Counted from the first letter of the stretch, positions 24,858 to 33,531 are shown. The stretch is DNA of 64,000 bases from an uncultured Nesterenkonia sp. (GCA_946222885.1 CAMIAK010000004.1:1-64000); one strand, 5' to 3'. Notes: generated from the letters alone by a model not told the origin. Numbers and translations: made by a program.

Positions 24858-26507
24858 ATGACTTCTGACCGCGAGGAACCCCGCGACCCCCGTACCTCCG
24901 GGGAGCAGCACGACGACGGCGAGCTCCCGCCCCCGCCCGCGCAGGTTCCGGAGGATTCCGTGGAGGGGGCGGAGGAGCCCACGCAGCGGATCCCGCAGCA
25001 CCCTCATCAGGAGGAGACCCGGGCACTGCCGGTCTTCTCCCCCTATGAGGCCGGTGAGCACCACCTGCAGCCCGGGCATCCGCAGCAGGCCGCGCCGCCG
25101 CATGCCCAGCAGCAGCCGGCTCAGCCGTATGCCGAGTCCCTGCACTCCGACCCGCAGGATCAGACTCCTGCGCAGCCCTACCCCTACCAGCCCTACGGCG
25201 GCAGCCACCCGGAGCCGACCCAGAGCATCCCGCCCACCTACCCCGGCCGGCGGCCCCAGGACACACATCCTCACTACGTCCCCCCTCAGCCTCCCCGGGA
25301 GAGGCGCACCATCGGCGTCGGAGGATTCCTGGCCGGAGTCCTGATCGCCGGACTGGCAGGCGGCGGCGTGGTGGCAGGACTGGGCGCGCTCTCGGGCAAC
25401 GGCGTGGCAGCCCCGGGCGGCGGCATCGAGATCAACAGCCCGGAGAGCGCCACTGAGGTCACCGCCGCGGCGGCGAAGGCCTCGCCCTCGGTGGTGACCC
25501 TGGCGGTCACCGGGCAGCAGGGTTCGGGGTCCGGCTCCGGCATCGTCCTCGATGACCAGGGCCATGTGCTGACCAACACCCACGTGGTGACCCTGGGCGG
25601 GCAGACGAACACGCCGGAGATCTCGGTCCAGGCCCATGACGGCTCGGTGACCTCCGCAGAGGTGGTCGGCACCGACCCGCTCAGCGACCTGGCCGTGGTC
25701 CAGCTGGAGGACGCCAGCGGGCTGACCCCCGCCGAGCTGGGCAGCTCCGGCGAGCTCAACGTGGGGGACCAGGCCATCGCCATCGGCGCCCCGCTGGGCC
25801 TGGAGGGGACGGTGACCGACGGGATCGTCTCCACCTTGGACCGGACCATCTCCGTGGCCTCCGCCGACGCCGGCGACGAGGAGACCGAGGAGGTCCCCGA
25901 AGAGCCCGAGGATGAGGGGGAGGAGGACCCGGAGGGCTTCGAGTTCTTCTTCCCGGACCAGGACGAGGCTCCCGCCCAGGGCTATATCCACCTCAACGTC
26001 ATCCAGACCGACGCCGCCATCAACCAGGGAAACTCCGGCGGCGCGCTGGTGAACAGCGAAGGAAACATCATCGGGGTCAACGTGGCGATCGCCTCCACAG
26101 GAGGCTTTGAGGCCGACGCAGGCTCGATCGGCGTCGGGTTCGCGATCCCCATCGACTACGCTCAGCGGGTGGCCGAGGAGCTCATCGAGAACGGCGAGGT
26201 CTCCCACGGGCTGATGGGCGTGCAGGTGTTCGACTCCAACGCCGAGGGGTTGGAGCCTGAGGATGCGATGTTCCGCCAGGGCTTCACCAACGGTGCCTTG
26301 GTGGACGGCGTCCCGGAGGGCTCGCCCGCCGGCGCGGCAGGACTGCAGGAGGGCGACCTGATCACCCACGTGGATGACAGGGTCGTCACCGACGCCGCCT
26401 CGCTGACGGCGGTGGTGCGCGAATACCCGGAGGGCGAGGCCGTGACCGTCACCTACGTGCGCGACGGCGAGACGCACGAGGCCGAGGTCACCCTGGACGG
26501 CATGTGA
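24858..26507 (+). CDS. HtrA/DegP-like membrane serine protease with PDZ domain (PepD type)
   Basis: 549 residues: a Pro/Gln/His-rich cytoplasmic region (1-150), one transmembrane helix (155-180), a trypsin-like S1C domain and a C-terminal PDZ domain (about 450-545). The triad is His242 (TNTHVV), Asp277 (DPLSDLAVV) and Ser393 (NQGNSGGALV). It should degrade or refold misfolded exported proteins. Between His/Asp and Ser lies an unusual acidic segment, residues about 337-372, rich in Glu, Pro and Phe, where a regulatory loop is expected. ATG 24858 is taken because homology and composition begin there; the frame is open to 24756. Confidence 0.9.
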   Translation: MTSDREEPRDPRTSGEQHDDGELPPPPAQVPEDSVEGAEEPTQRIPQHPHQEETRALPVFSPYEAGEHHLQPGHPQQAAPPHAQQQPAQPYAESLHSDPQDQTPAQPYPYQPYGGSHPEPTQSIPPTYPGRRPQDTHPHYVPPQPPRERRTIGVGGFLAGVLIAGLAGGGVVAGLGALSGNGVAAPGGGIEINSPESATEVTAAAAKASPSVVTLAVTGQQGSGSGSGIVLDDQGHVLTNTHVVTLGGQTNTPEISVQAHDGSVTSAEVVGTDPLSDLAVVQLEDASGLTPAELGSSGELNVGDQAIAIGAPLGLEGTVTDGIVSTLDRTISVASADAGDEETEEVPEEPEDEGEEDPEGFEFFFPDQDEAPAQGYIHLNVIQTDAAINQGNSGGALVNSEGNIIGVNVAIASTGGFEADAGSIGVGFAIPIDYAQRVAEELIENGEVSHGLMGVQVFDSNAEGLEPEDAMFRQGFTNGALVDGVPEGSPAGAAGLQEGDLITHVDDRVVTDAASLTAVVREYPEGEAVTVTYVRDGETHEAEVTLDGM

Positions 26508-26521
26508 GAGATACGGAGAGC

Positions 26522-27310
26522 ATGGAGACAGAGCTGAAGAGCGTGCTGAGGACCCCGCAGGAGCTGGCCGAGGGGCTGGGTATGGAGAGGCTGCTGGCCT
26601 TCGCCGCCCACCCGGACGACGTCGACTTCGCGGCGGCGGCGACGGTGGCGGCCCTGGCCGACCGCGGGGTGGAGGTCACCCTCTGCCTGCTGACCGCCGG
26701 CGACGCCGGGGGCTTCGAGCTCGGCCGCGACGCCGAGGAGATGGCCGAGCGCCGCCGTCGGGAGCAGCAGGAGGCCGCGGAGGTCCTCGGCATCGGCGAA
26801 GTGGTCTTCCTGGACGAGCGGGACGGCTTCGTGGAGCCCACGCTCGAACTGCAGAAGAAGATCGTGCGCGTGATGCGCCGGGTCCGTCCCGATGTGGTCA
26901 TGTCCTGCCACCCGGAGCGCGCCTGGGACCGCCTGCAGAAGTCACATCCCGACCACATGGCCTGCGGTGAGGCCGTGGTCCGCGCGGCCTACCCGGCGGT
27001 GGAGAACCCCTTCGCCTTCCCCGAGCTGTTGGAGGACGAAGGGCTGAAGGCCTTCAGGATCAAGTCGCTGCTGCTGATGGCCGCACCGCTGGAGCGCATC
27101 CAGTTGCGGGTGGACGTCACCGGGTACGAGCAGCAGAAGCTGGAGGCGCTGCGTCGTCACTTCAGCCAGCACCCGGATCCTGCGGGCATGGAGCGCTACG
27201 TCCTGGAGAAGATGCTGCTGGCCGGTGAGCGTGCCGGGGCGGCGCAGCGCTATGCCGAGGAGTTCCACCTGGTCAGCGTCAACGCCCCGGACACGATCTC
27301 CGGCTTCTGA
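26522..27310 (+). CDS. PIG-L/LmbE-family zinc deacetylase
   Basis: 262 residues. FAAHPDDVDFAAAATVAALA near the N-terminus (His30, Asp32, Asp33) and SHPDHMACGEA carry the zinc ligands of the family, which removes N-acetyl groups from sugar conjugates, as MshB and the mycothiol conjugate amidase Mca do. BshB-type and secondary-metabolite roles also occur, so the substrate is open. The start at 26522 has ACGGAGAG upstream; ATG 26504 would overlap the protease stop by four bases (ATGTGA). Either way, it is cotranscribed with the protease. Confidence 0.87.
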   Translation: METELKSVLRTPQELAEGLGMERLLAFAAHPDDVDFAAAATVAALADRGVEVTLCLLTAGDAGGFELGRDAEEMAERRRREQQEAAEVLGIGEVVFLDERDGFVEPTLELQKKIVRVMRRVRPDVVMSCHPERAWDRLQKSHPDHMACGEAVVRAAYPAVENPFAFPELLEDEGLKAFRIKSLLLMAAPLERIQLRVDVTGYEQQKLEALRRHFSQHPDPAGMERYVLEKMLLAGERAGAAQRYAEEFHLVSVNAPDTISGF

Positions 27311-27341
27311 AGGCCGCGGGGCCTCAGCGCAACCGGTGCGT

Positions 27342-27818
27342 TCAGGAGTTCGCGACGAGGATCCCGTCCTCATCGCTCCAGAGCATCGCCCCCGGACGGA
27401 AGGTGGCGCCGCCGAACTCGACGTCGATGTCGAAGACCCCGTGGCCGGTCTTGCCCGACTTCCGGGGGTTGGAACCCAGGGCCTTCACCCCCAGGTCCAG
27501 CGTGCCCAGCGCGGCCCGGTCACGGATGGCCCCATTGATCACGACGCCGGCCCACCCGTTGGCGACGGCGGCCTCGGCGATCATGTCTCCCATGAGCGCG
27601 GACTCGAGGGAGCCTTCGCCGTCCACGACGAGCACATGTCCCTCGCCGGGCGAGTTGAGGGTGTTCTTGACCAGCCCGTTGTCCCGGTAGCAGCGGATGG
27701 TGCGGACCGGCCCCGAGAAGGCGCTCCTCCCGCCCAGGTTGAGCAGCTGGAGGGAGACGGACTGGAGGGATTCGTCCGCGTCGTAGAGGTCGCAGGTGGA
27801 GAACTCGTGGTCGCTCAT
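27342..27818 (-). CDS. rraA: RraA-family protein
   Basis: 158 residues, full length for the family. The conserved core LVVDGEGSLESALMGDMIAE, VVINGAIRDRAAL and KALGSNPRKSGKTG match RraA, known in E. coli as an inhibitor of RNase E. Related proteins are oxaloacetate decarboxylases or aldolases, and Asp/Arg residues of that activity (GAIRDRA) are present, so either role is possible. AGGAG lies seven bases before ATG 27818. It converges with the deacetylase gene. Confidence 0.92.
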   Translation of the reverse strand: MSDHEFSTCDLYDADESLQSVSLQLLNLGGRSAFSGPVRTIRCYRDNGLVKNTLNSPGEGHVLVVDGEGSLESALMGDMIAEAAVANGWAGVVINGAIRDRAALGTLDLGVKALGSNPRKSGKTGHGVFDIDVEFGGATFRPGAMLWSDEDGILVANS

Positions 27819-28062
27819 GATGCACTCCTGGAATGTGATCGACGTCATCCTCGTGGTGTCTCTGATTACAGCACGTTCTGGGTCGCCGGCGGAGTCTGTG
27901 ACGCTGTGAGGCGCGGGTTTCAAGGTCCCATGACAGCTTCCTCCACAGGGGTGCCGCCCGAGTTCTTTTCTGCGTAGACTCCCTGACAGCAGATGAACGG
28001 ACTGCGGTGCTGTTTGGGGGAACGGCGCTGCGGCTGAACGAACGGATGACGACGTGACGGGT

Positions 28063-28743
28063 ATGAATAGGGGGCTCCGCTGTCTCTTCGGAGCCATGAC
28101 CGCAGGGCTCCTTCTGGGTGGGCTGGCGGCCTGCGGCGACTACGCCGGGACAGCACCCCCGCAGGAGACCACCGCCGCAGAGGGGACCGAAGCGCCGGCC
28201 GGGCAGACCGGCGACGCCGGCTCCGGCCAGGACGCTGAGGAGGAGCTGGAGCCGGTCCCGGCCTCCTCCGACGGCCCGGCCCAGAACTGGCCCGAGCCCG
28301 ACGTTCCCGAAGAAGCCTCCGAGCAGACGGAAGAGGGAGTCGAAGCCGCCCTCCACCACTGGTTCGAAGCCCGCCAATACGCCCGCAACACCGGAGACAC
28401 AGGCCCCTTAGAGGACGCGTCGACGGCGGAGTGCGGATTCTGCAGTCAACAAATTGAACAGGTCGAAGAAACCTACGAGAACGGTTGGTATAACCAAGAG
28501 CTTGACCAGGTAGGAGAAATTTTCATCCGCTTGGAAGAGGACAATATAGCTACTGCAATATTCCTGTTGGATCAAGGCAGTTTCGAGGCCTATTGGGATG
28601 ACGCGTTAGTCAATGAAGGAGAAAAGCGCGAAGACACTGGCTGGAGTGTTGCCTTGGTCTATGAAGGCCGTTGGATTGTGGCTGACCTCGTCTACGTTGG
28701 GCCTCGAGACCAAGTAGAAGATGAGATTGAGGCAGAACAATGA
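28063..28743 (+). CDS. DUF6318-type lipoprotein with a composition break
   Basis: About 226 residues (ATG 28063; a GTG/ATG choice exists at 28054). The signal peptide has the lipobox LGGLAACGD. After an acidic Ala/Gly/Pro-rich linker, the C-terminal domain (EEGVEAALHHWFEARQYA, then AECGFCSQQ) matches the DUF6318 lipoproteins of Micrococcaceae, with a paired CGFC. The first 120 codons are very G+C-rich, then base composition falls sharply at about 28430; a rare TTA codon is at 28606 and ATA codons are nearby. The stop overlaps the next ATG (ATGA), so the two are translated together. Function unknown. Confidence 0.75.
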   Translation: MNRGLRCLFGAMTAGLLLGGLAACGDYAGTAPPQETTAAEGTEAPAGQTGDAGSGQDAEEELEPVPASSDGPAQNWPEPDVPEEASEQTEEGVEAALHHWFEARQYARNTGDTGPLEDASTAECGFCSQQIEQVEETYENGWYNQELDQVGEIFIRLEEDNIATAIFLLDQGSFEAYWDDALVNEGEKREDTGWSVALVYEGRWIVADLVYVGPRDQVEDEIEAEQ

Positions 28744-29816
28744 GCTTGCGTCGCTACCTGATTTGGTCAGGCGTTCTGCTACTCGGAGTATTCGCAGGAA
28801 GCTACAGCAGCGCAAACGAAGCGAAGGCGAACCCAGCGGGTGAAGGCGAACTTCTTGAGGAATCTATCGCGTTTGAGATCGAACGTGAGGTCCACCAGCA
28901 AGATACTTGGGAGGGCCAACCGCCACCGGCGGACGGAGACGCCCAAGGTTCGGGCGGCGAGCAGCAGGCTGGCTACGGAAATGGGGGTGGGGCTGGTTCT
29001 GGCACCTATGCGGATGTGGAGGCACCCCGGCCCGGGGCCAACTACTGCGTGGAGGGCGAGGGGGTCCTCAACAGTGTCTGCGTCGGGCTGATGGATCAGG
29101 TGTGTGGGTTCAGCACTCCCTTCTGGGACACCGACTGCGACCCGGACCCGGTGGACCCGCAGCAGCCCGCGGACGGCGAAACGCCCTCAGAGGAGACAGC
29201 GGCAGGGGAGGAACCCGCCCCGCTGCCGGTGGTGACGGAGCAGGACTTCGCGGAGCTGCCGATCCAGGCGGCCACAGTGGGTTTCGAGCCTGAACTGTTG
29301 GGCTTCGGGTACAGGGACAGCCACACGAACGTCTTCGCCGATGTGGAGACCCAGGTGCTCAGCCGGGAGATGCTGGGGTACCAGGTGGAAATCCGCGCGA
29401 TTCCCGCGGAGTATCACTTCGACTATGGGGACGGCACCACCCTGCGCAGCTTCGAGGCCGGCGGCCAGCTTCCCGACTACGACTCCGCCGGCTACGAGGT
29501 GGACAAGACGGACACCGAGACGGCCACCAGCCACGTCTACACGGAGACGGGCGTATATCCGGTGACCATCTCCACGGTCTACATCGGGGAGTACCGGATC
29601 GAGGGAGGGGAGTGGATCTCCATCCCCGGCTCCACGAGCATCGACTCCAGCCCGGGCCAGGCGGACATCTGGAGGATCTCCTCCCGCAGCGTCGGCGGAG
29701 AATGCGAGTCCCCTGAAGCCTGGGGCTGCAACGGCCCCGTCGAACTCGAACCAGGCGAAGAGCCCCCGGCCGTCTTCGAAGACCAATACGACCACAACGG
29801 CAACTGGACCGGCTGA
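28740..29816 (+). CDS. Secreted PKD-like domain protein
   Basis: 358 residues with a signal peptide (YLIWSGVLLLGVFAGSYSSA). A Gly-rich, acidic region with paired cysteines (ANYCVEGEGVLNSVCVG) precedes a PKD-like fold: EYHFDYGDGTTLRSFE, the marker HVYTETGVYPVTIST and a long loop between them. PKD domains usually mediate binding at the cell surface. It follows the DUF6318 lipoprotein with a four-base overlap, a pairing that I recall from related genomes. The first 55 codons share that gene's low G+C, and the rest is G+C-rich. A hairpin at 29951 may end the transcript. Confidence 0.75.
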   Translation: MSLRRYLIWSGVLLLGVFAGSYSSANEAKANPAGEGELLEESIAFEIEREVHQQDTWEGQPPPADGDAQGSGGEQQAGYGNGGGAGSGTYADVEAPRPGANYCVEGEGVLNSVCVGLMDQVCGFSTPFWDTDCDPDPVDPQQPADGETPSEETAAGEEPAPLPVVTEQDFAELPIQAATVGFEPELLGFGYRDSHTNVFADVETQVLSREMLGYQVEIRAIPAEYHFDYGDGTTLRSFEAGGQLPDYDSAGYEVDKTDTETATSHVYTETGVYPVTISTVYIGEYRIEGGEWISIPGSTSIDSSPGQADIWRISSRSVGGECESPEAWGCNGPVELEPGEEPPAVFEDQYDHNGNWTG

Positions 29817-29950
29817 CCTCGCCACCCGATCCCCCACTTCCCGGGAGGTGAGCCGTGGGGCCTTCAAATCAGGACACGATGTTGAGTTTGAGCGTAAGTG
29901 AGGAAGCCGAGATCGAACCGTTCTGAGCGGGGTTAACAGCGACGCCGTTC

Positions 29951-29997
29951 ACAAGCCTCTCCAACCAGCAGAGCTGGTCGGAGCCTCTACGGCTTGT
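29951..29997 (+). terminator. Imperfect hairpin after the PKD-like gene
   Basis: ACAAGCC (29951-29957) pairs with GGCTTGT (29991-29997), enclosing CTCCAACCAGC paired to GCTGGTCGGAG with one mismatch. TTCTCTT follows. It is 134 bp past the stop, so assignment as terminator is tentative. Confidence 0.5.
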
Positions 29998-30061
29998 TCT
30001 CTTACGGCGCGGCGCCCCTGCGAATCACGGTGAAGGGTCGCCTTCCGAGCGCCCACGCAAC

Positions 30062-31702
30062 TCAGTCCTCAGATCCTCCATACCCATACTGCAACCCCTC
30101 AGAGACCCGCTCACGCAGCGGAATCTCCGCCATGACTTCTCCCGTCGGCCGCTCCTCCCCGCGGATCTCCTCTGCGGTGATGAGGACCTGGGTGTAGCTG
30201 GAGATGTTGCGCAGGGTGATGATCTCCTCTTCGAGCTCGGAGGAGGTGAAGTTGCCCAGGGAGCTGGGCGGGCGCTGGTCGGCGGGCAGCAGCCAGACCT
30301 GGTAGGTGTGCCCGTCCAGGGTGGCGACGTCCTCGAAGTCGAGGTACGCGACGTCCTCCTCATCGGAGATGACGGCGCTGGCGGTGCCGCCGTCGGCGAG
30401 TGCGATGTCGTCCACGGTGCGGGCCTCGGGGTCGGCGTCGGCGACGGCCTGGATGTCCTGGCCGATGGTGAAGCGCCAGATCAGCAGGATCGCCAGGAGG
30501 ACGACGACGATCAGCCCGGTGACGATCATCCACCGCTTCACGAAGGGGTCCTTCTTGGTGGTCTCCTCGGTGTGGCTGGAGAACTCCTCGACCATGCCCA
30601 TGCCGACCTCTTTGTCCCGGAGGTTGTGCAGGATCTCGTCGAGGAGCTGGCCCGGGGGGACCACGGGGTGGGCGGAGAAGATCTCGGAGAGGGTGCGGCG
30701 CGCGGCCAGGACGCGGGTGTCCCACTGCTGGGCGGTGTCCTCGTCGGCGGTCAGCGCGGTCTCGTCCAGCAGGGCCCGTTCGCGGTCGTCGATGGCGTCG
30801 AGGGCGTAGAGCTCGGCGAGCTCGACCAGCAGGCCCTTCTCCAGGTCTGCGGAGACCTCATTGGTGAAGTTCCGGTTGACCCCTCCGCTGCGCTCCACGT
30901 CCTTCTTGGTGACGGCGGCGCGCAGGATCGGGTCGGATTCGGCCTCCCGGGAGTCGCGCTGTGCGTGGAGGCGGGTCATGCCGTCGCGCAGCCGGGACTT
31001 CACGGTGGGCAGGGCGGAGTCGACGGCGTCGGCGATCTGCTGATGGGTTCCGCCGGCCAGGTAGCTCAGGGCGAGGGCCTGGGTCTGGGAGTCTGAGAGG
31101 GTGGCCAGGTCGTCGATGATCTCCTCGGGCAGCCCGGCGACCCCGCCGCCCTCGGAGTCGGGGACTGCGGAGAGCCTGATGGGTTCGGCCAGCCCGTCGC
31201 GGAAGCGTTCGACCATGATGCGGTGGGCCAGCGGGATGAGCCATTCCAGGACGAGCTCGTACTCGCTGGGCCGGTAGGCGGTCTCCTCCTCGGAGGAGTC
31301 CGGGGAGTTCAGGTGTTCCTCGGTCAGAGACTGGGAGGTGGCGGTCTGCAGGCGCAGGTCGCGGGCCCGCTCGTCGGCCTGATCCCAGAGGTGCTGGTAG
31401 ACGGCCAAGGTGGAGTAGTAGGCGCCGTCGGGGTGCTCGTGCATGAGCAGCGCGAGCCCGTAGACCACGTCGGAGGTGGCCTCGTAGAAGGCGGCGAAGG
31501 AGGATTCGTCCCCGCGGGCGGTGCCGGTGAGCAGCTCGCTGAGGGTCAGCGGCTCGGCGTCGCCGGCCTCCTCGTAGTCCTCCGCCTCCGGATCCTCGGC
31601 AGGATCGGGGACGACGTCGGGCTGCTCCTCAGCGGTGTTCCCGTCGGTCTCCGGGAACTCGTCCGGCTGGTCGTCGCGGCGGCTCGGGGAAGAGGTCTCC
31701 AT
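30062..31702 (-). CDS. ECF sigma factor fused to a RskA-like membrane anti-sigma factor
   Basis: One unbroken 546-residue frame. Residues 1-53 are acidic. Residues about 54-120 resemble sigma region 2 and 192-247 region 4 (LSDSQTQALALSYLAGGTHQ, LPTVKSRLRDGMTRL), as in SigK-type ECF factors. Residues about 285-345 resemble the anti-sigma binding domain (LLVELAELYALDAIDDRERA). One transmembrane helix follows (391-411, MIVTGLIVVVLLAILLIW), then an extracytoplasmic RskA domain (YQVWLLPADQRPPSSLGNF). Normally these are two genes. Region 2 lacks the usual acidic DAxD-like motif for -10 recognition, so promoter use may be altered. The fusion implies a membrane-tethered sigma factor freed by proteolysis. 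No neighbour is an obvious target. Confidence 0.85.
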   Translation of the reverse strand: METSSPSRRDDQPDEFPETDGNTAEEQPDVVPDPAEDPEAEDYEEAGDAEPLTLSELLTGTARGDESSFAAFYEATSDVVYGLALLMHEHPDGAYYSTLAVYQHLWDQADERARDLRLQTATSQSLTEEHLNSPDSSEEETAYRPSEYELVLEWLIPLAHRIMVERFRDGLAEPIRLSAVPDSEGGGVAGLPEEIIDDLATLSDSQTQALALSYLAGGTHQQIADAVDSALPTVKSRLRDGMTRLHAQRDSREAESDPILRAAVTKKDVERSGGVNRNFTNEVSADLEKGLLVELAELYALDAIDDRERALLDETALTADEDTAQQWDTRVLAARRTLSEIFSAHPVVPPGQLLDEILHNLRDKEVGMGMVEEFSSHTEETTKKDPFVKRWMIVTGLIVVVLLAILLIWRFTIGQDIQAVADADPEARTVDDIALADGGTASAVISDEEDVAYLDFEDVATLDGHTYQVWLLPADQRPPSSLGNFTSSELEEEIITLRNISSYTQVLITAEEIRGEERPTGEVMAEIPLRERVSEGLQYGYGGSED

Positions 31703-31769
31703 GCTGTGCGAGTCTAGCGAGCTGAGCTGGACAGCCTCTTGATCAACACTCGTGCCGGGGGCAACGTCT

Positions 31770-32321
31770 TCAGGCGGCTCCGGCGAAGCCGTTCTGCCGC
31801 CATGCCTCGTACACGGCGATGGACACCGAGTTCGCCAGGTTCAGCGAGCGGCGCGAGGGCATCATGGGGATGCGCACGGTGGAGGTGACCCGCGGGTCCG
31901 CCTTGACGTGGTCGTCCAGGCCGGTGGACTCGCGGCCGAAGAGCAGGACGTCCCCGGGCCGATAGTCCACCGCGGTGTGCCCGACGGCGCCCTCCCCGGT
32001 GAAGGCGAAGACCCGGGACGGCGGCACAGCATCCCCTGGGGCCCCGGGGTCGGCCCCGCGCTCGGACGTGACTCCGAGCGCCTGATAGGCGGCCTCCAGG
32101 CTGGGATGGACGGTCATGACGGCGAGGTCGTGATAATCGAGCCCGGCGCGGCGCAGCTTGGCGTCGGCGAAGTCGAATCCGATGGGCTCAGCCAGATGCA
32201 GCTCGACGCCGGTCACCGCGGCCAGCCGGATCAGGTTTCCCGTGTTGCCGGGGATCTCCGGCTGGTCCACCAGGACCCGGAGGGGAGCGGCGGTGAAGTC
32301 TGCGGTGGGCATAGAGGCCAT
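31770..32321 (-). CDS. trmL: tRNA (cytidine(34)-2'-O)-methyltransferase TrmL
   Basis: SPOUT-fold enzyme of 183 residues that methylates the wobble ribose of tRNA-Leu. QPEIPGNTGNLIRLA, LLFGRESTGL and IPMMPSRRSLNLANSVSIA are the three SAM-binding knot motifs. Residues about 95-115 form a slightly longer loop than usual. ATG 32321 and 32312 are both possible. The gene is leftward, after (downstream of) the DnaJ gene. Confidence 0.93.
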   Translation of the reverse strand: MASMPTADFTAAPLRVLVDQPEIPGNTGNLIRLAAVTGVELHLAEPIGFDFADAKLRRAGLDYHDLAVMTVHPSLEAAYQALGVTSERGADPGAPGDAVPPSRVFAFTGEGAVGHTAVDYRPGDVLLFGRESTGLDDHVKADPRVTSTVRIPMMPSRRSLNLANSVSIAVYEAWRQNGFAGAA

Positions 32322-32419
32322 CTTAGATGCCCATACAGCGTCCCAGCCTTGTTTCGATGTCCCCGCGAAATTTCTGGGGGATCCGTGAACAGGATGGGGA
32401 CAGCGGGAGATCTGTCGGC

Positions 32420-33478
32420 TCAGTCGCCGTCGGGGTTCTGGAGCTGGTCGCGCAGCGTGGCCAACAGGTGCCGGTCCACGACATTGGCCCGCTCGGAGAC
32501 GCCGAGCTCGGCGAGGATGCTGCGCACCGCGCGTCCCGCCGCCAGGGGAGCGGAGGCACTGCCGCCCTCGACCACGGGGCTGAGCAGGCTGCCGTCGGAG
32601 GAGAGCAGCATCATCTGATGCCCGATGCCCAGCGAGGTCTCCCGCCCGTGCTCGGCGGCCAGCCGCCGGGTGAGCGTCTCGCGCAGGCGGCGTGCCTGGG
32701 AGGAGAGGTTCGGCAGGGTCAGCGCCCGGCCGGCGGCGCGCAGCGTACGGCCGTCCCAGGAGGCGGCCGAGGCCGGGACCTCCTGGACCCCCACCACCAT
32801 GAGGACGTCTCCGCAGACCAGCACATGCTCGGCACGGTCCCCGCCCCGGGGCGCCCGGCGACGGCCCCTCGAATCGACCGTGACGGGATCGAGCAGCACG
32901 TCGTTGAACAGGCGGGAGGCGGGCAGCTCCTCCAAGACATGTTTGGTGAGCAGCTCGGTGCTGCGCGCGTGCCTCCGCTGGGCCCGGCCGCCGCCGAAGA
33001 GGCCGCGTGAGCCGAACTCGCCGTGGACGCGCTGGCTGGTCAGCGGCAGGGAGAGGGGGGCGGGGGAGGAGAGCTCCGGCTCATAGACCGGCGGCTTCAG
33101 CGCAGCCCCGGAAGGTCTGGGACTCGTCTCGGAGGAGCGTGCTCCGGATGATCCCGCCGAGGACTGTGGAGAGCCGCCGGCGGAGGCCGTCCAGGTGCGG
33201 GCCCCGCGGGCATAGGCGCCCCCGTCGAAGCCCGCGGCGTCTCCTGCGGGTGCACCTCCGCCGCGCTCGCGGTCATAGGCGGCCCGGGCCTCCTCGGAGC
33301 CGAGGGTCTCCCAGGCCTCCTGGACCCGGTGGAACTCCTCGGCCGAGCCGCCCTGGTCGGGGTGGGCCTGGCGGGCACGCCGCCGGTAGGCTGCGCGGAT
33401 GCTCTTCTGGTCGGCGTCGGGCTCCACGCCCAGCACGCTGTAGAAGTCCGCGGAGTCGCCGCCGGTTCCGTTGCTCAT
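32420..33478 (-). CDS. DnaJ-domain protein
   Basis: 352 residues. A J domain occupies residues about 10-75 (DFYSVLGVEPDADQKSIRAA, the HPD motif in QAHPDQGG, then AYDRER), which should stimulate a DnaK ATPase. There is no zinc-finger or client-binding domain of type I DnaJ. A low-complexity Ser/Ala linker leads to an uncharacterised C-terminal domain (about 175-350). Divergent from the cysteine desulfurase with 53 bp between the starts. ATG 33478 fits the J-domain start; the open frame to 33538 overlaps the divergent gene. Confidence 0.85.
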   Translation of the reverse strand: MSNGTGGDSADFYSVLGVEPDADQKSIRAAYRRRARQAHPDQGGSAEEFHRVQEAWETLGSEEARAAYDRERGGGAPAGDAAGFDGGAYARGARTWTASAGGSPQSSAGSSGARSSETSPRPSGAALKPPVYEPELSSPAPLSLPLTSQRVHGEFGSRGLFGGGRAQRRHARSTELLTKHVLEELPASRLFNDVLLDPVTVDSRGRRRAPRGGDRAEHVLVCGDVLMVVGVQEVPASAASWDGRTLRAAGRALTLPNLSSQARRLRETLTRRLAAEHGRETSLGIGHQMMLLSSDGSLLSPVVEGGSASAPLAAGRAVRSILAELGVSERANVVDRHLLATLRDQLQNPDGD

Positions 33479-33531
33479 CGAAGAGTACGATACCGCGCAG
33501 CCGCAGGCCGGGCCGTAAAATCGGGAGCACG

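Noticed and set aside
33007..33531. Open extension upstream of the cysteine desulfurase
   Set aside because: Arg/Pro-rich antisense of the DnaJ gene; the desulfurase starts with MTYFDHAATTP behind GGGAG at 33532.
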